A stretch of 64,000 nt of DNA from positions 9,498,501 through 9,562,500 of the forward strand of contig OY756958.1 in assembly GCA_963580455.1 (NCBI GenBank), in the 5' to 3' direction. The stretch's first letter is position 1; every line of letters begins with the position of its first letter. The position numbers were made by a program, and so were the translations under genes. The notes under the pieces are model-generated. The model worked only from the letters and a program-made list of their open reading frames with translations. It ran no database searches and had not been told where the DNA came from. Source of the stretch: Euonymus europaeus (Eukaryota > Streptophyta > Magnoliopsida > Celastrales > Celastraceae). Below, one piece after another: positions 63,441 to 64,000 of the stretch.

Positions 63441-64000
63441 AAAGTTGCACAACTCTCTCTATGGAGGAGCTTTTAACGTTTTTGTCCATTTTTCATAGAA
63501 AGTATGGGTTTTGGCATCGAAATAATCTAGGATGCTTATAGTCGTAAAATTTGACATAGAAGAACAATAAAAAGTGTACACCGAGCAACTTTGGTAGTCC
63601 GAAGTTCCACAACTCACTCTATGGAATAGCTTTAAACGATTTTGTCCATTTCTCATAGAAACTCGGGGGTTTTGGCATCGAAATAATCTAGGATGCTTAT
63701 AGTCGTAAAATTTGACATAGAAGAACAATAAAAAAAGTGTACACCGAGCAACTTTTATGGTTCGAAGTTGCTCAACTCTCTCTATGGAGGAGCTTTAAAC
63801 GGTTTTGTCCATTTGTCATGGAAAGTTGGGGTTTTGGAATCGAAATAATCTAGGAAGCTTATACTCATAAAATTTGACATAGAATAACAATAAAAAGTGT
63901 ACACCGAGCAACTTCGATAGTCCGAAGTTGCACAACTCTCTCTATGGAGGAGCTTTTAACGTTTTTGTAAATTTGTCATAGAAAGTAGGGGTTTTGGAAT
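63440..64000. repeat. Return of domain B-type monomers at the right edge
   Basis: From about 63,590 the order is GTTCCACAACTC with CTATGGAATAGC and AAACTCGGGG, then AATAAAAAAAGTG, then GAATAACAATAAAAAG with CAACTTCGATAG, then GAAAGTAGGGG. This is the order seen at about 32,380-32,780 in domain B. The block runs off the window, so its extent is unknown. Confidence 0.82.

Larger units (their letters stand above)
1..64000. repeat. Satellite DNA array, about 160-bp monomer, head-to-tail, ~400 copies
   Basis: The same block of about 160 bp recurs without interruption. Its landmarks, in order, are TGGCATCGAAATAATCTAGG, GTCGTAAAATTTGACATAGA, GAACAATAAAAAGTGTACAC, CGAGCAACTT, CCGAAGTTGCACAACTC, CTATGGAGGAGCTTTTAACG and GTCATAGAAAGTTGGGG. 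Monomer length is exactly 160 bp in most of the array, with minor 152-, 159- and 161-bp forms and one 88-bp partial copy. The modal monomer has 59 G or C in 160. All copies point the same way. Many monomers hold a HindIII site (AAGCTT) or a TTTAAA site, so a restriction ladder in 160-bp steps is expected. A monomer near nucleosome length in HORs is typical of centromeric or pericentromeric satellites; that assignment is inference. I do not recognise the family name or species. No unique DNA, gene or mobile element interrupts it. Confidence 0.98.

Noticed and set aside
1..64000. Many short minus-strand open frames (63-118 codons) with similar peptides such as those containing MTNGQNRLKLL
   Set aside because: They are translations of the satellite monomer itself. 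The same DNA is read in different frames in successive monomers, starts and stops shift with single-base variants, and there is no codon-level constraint or distinct gene context.
1..64000. CRISPR array
   Set aside because: The period is 160 bp and the entire unit is repeated. There are no short direct repeats separated by unique spacers, and no cas genes.
1..64000. Telomere-like GGGGTTTT in each monomer (GTTGGGGTTTTGG)
   Set aside because: It occurs once per 160 bp inside a longer conserved block and never as a tandem telomeric run. One G-tract per monomer does not make a local G-quadruplex.
1..64000. Transposable element insertion or retrotransposon remnants
   Set aside because: No long terminal repeats, target-site duplications, polypurine tracts or polymerase-like frames were seen. 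Monomer landmarks continue without a gap through the whole window.
1..64000. rRNA, tRNA or other RNA genes
   Set aside because: No conserved rRNA segments or tRNA-like cloverleaf motifs were recognised. The hairpin-forming segments belong to the satellite monomer.
1..64000. Inverted segments within the array
   Set aside because: Every stretch I read carries the landmarks in the same order and orientation, and I found no reverse-complement runs of the monomer.

Overview
The whole 64 kb window is one uninterrupted tandem array of a single AT-rich satellite. The monomer is about 160 bp, and its modal form has roughly 37% G+C by hand count. About 400 monomers lie head to tail in one orientation from the first base to the last. 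I see no protein-coding gene, RNA gene, transposable element, CRISPR array or unique sequence. A long, homogeneous array with a monomer near nucleosome length and higher-order repeats (HORs) is typical of eukaryotic centromeric or pericentromeric heterochromatin, and flowering plants commonly use monomers of 150-180 bp. I did not recognise the family from memory, so the species, and even plant versus animal, is inference.

Layout. Domain A (1 to about 10,050) is built from a 13-monomer HOR of 2,080 bp, with later variants carrying a 7-monomer duplication and deletions of 9 and 3 monomers; it keeps exact 160-bp register throughout. Domain B (about 10,050-35,760) is a different, less regular mixture of monomer types. 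It contains a near-identical 4,961-bp tandem duplication, a 1,439-bp tandem duplication, an older 3.3-kb duplicate 15,120 bp away, and an 88-bp partial monomer that shifts the register. Domain C (about 35,760-48,605) has HORs of 5 to 12 monomers, including a 1,921-bp duplication. Domain D (about 48,606-62,379) is a 6,887-bp (about 43-monomer) tandem duplication whose halves each carry an internal 801-bp duplication. A short tail (62,380-63,440) is C-like, and the last 560 bp return to domain B-type monomers.

Functionally the sequence shows only repeat architecture and some small conserved motifs. Each monomer carries a GTGTACAC palindrome, then an inverted repeat with 7-9 bp arms around a 6-10 nt spacer, then a 10-12 bp dyad. 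Different monomer subtypes lengthen the same stem in different ways. A/T tracts recur about every 10 bp in one part of the monomer, and much of the between-monomer variation sits at CpG sites as transitions. All short open frames lie on the minus strand and are by-products of the repeat, not genes. Divergences quoted are from reading by eye, and duplication junctions are uncertain by tens of bases because adjacent monomers are similar.
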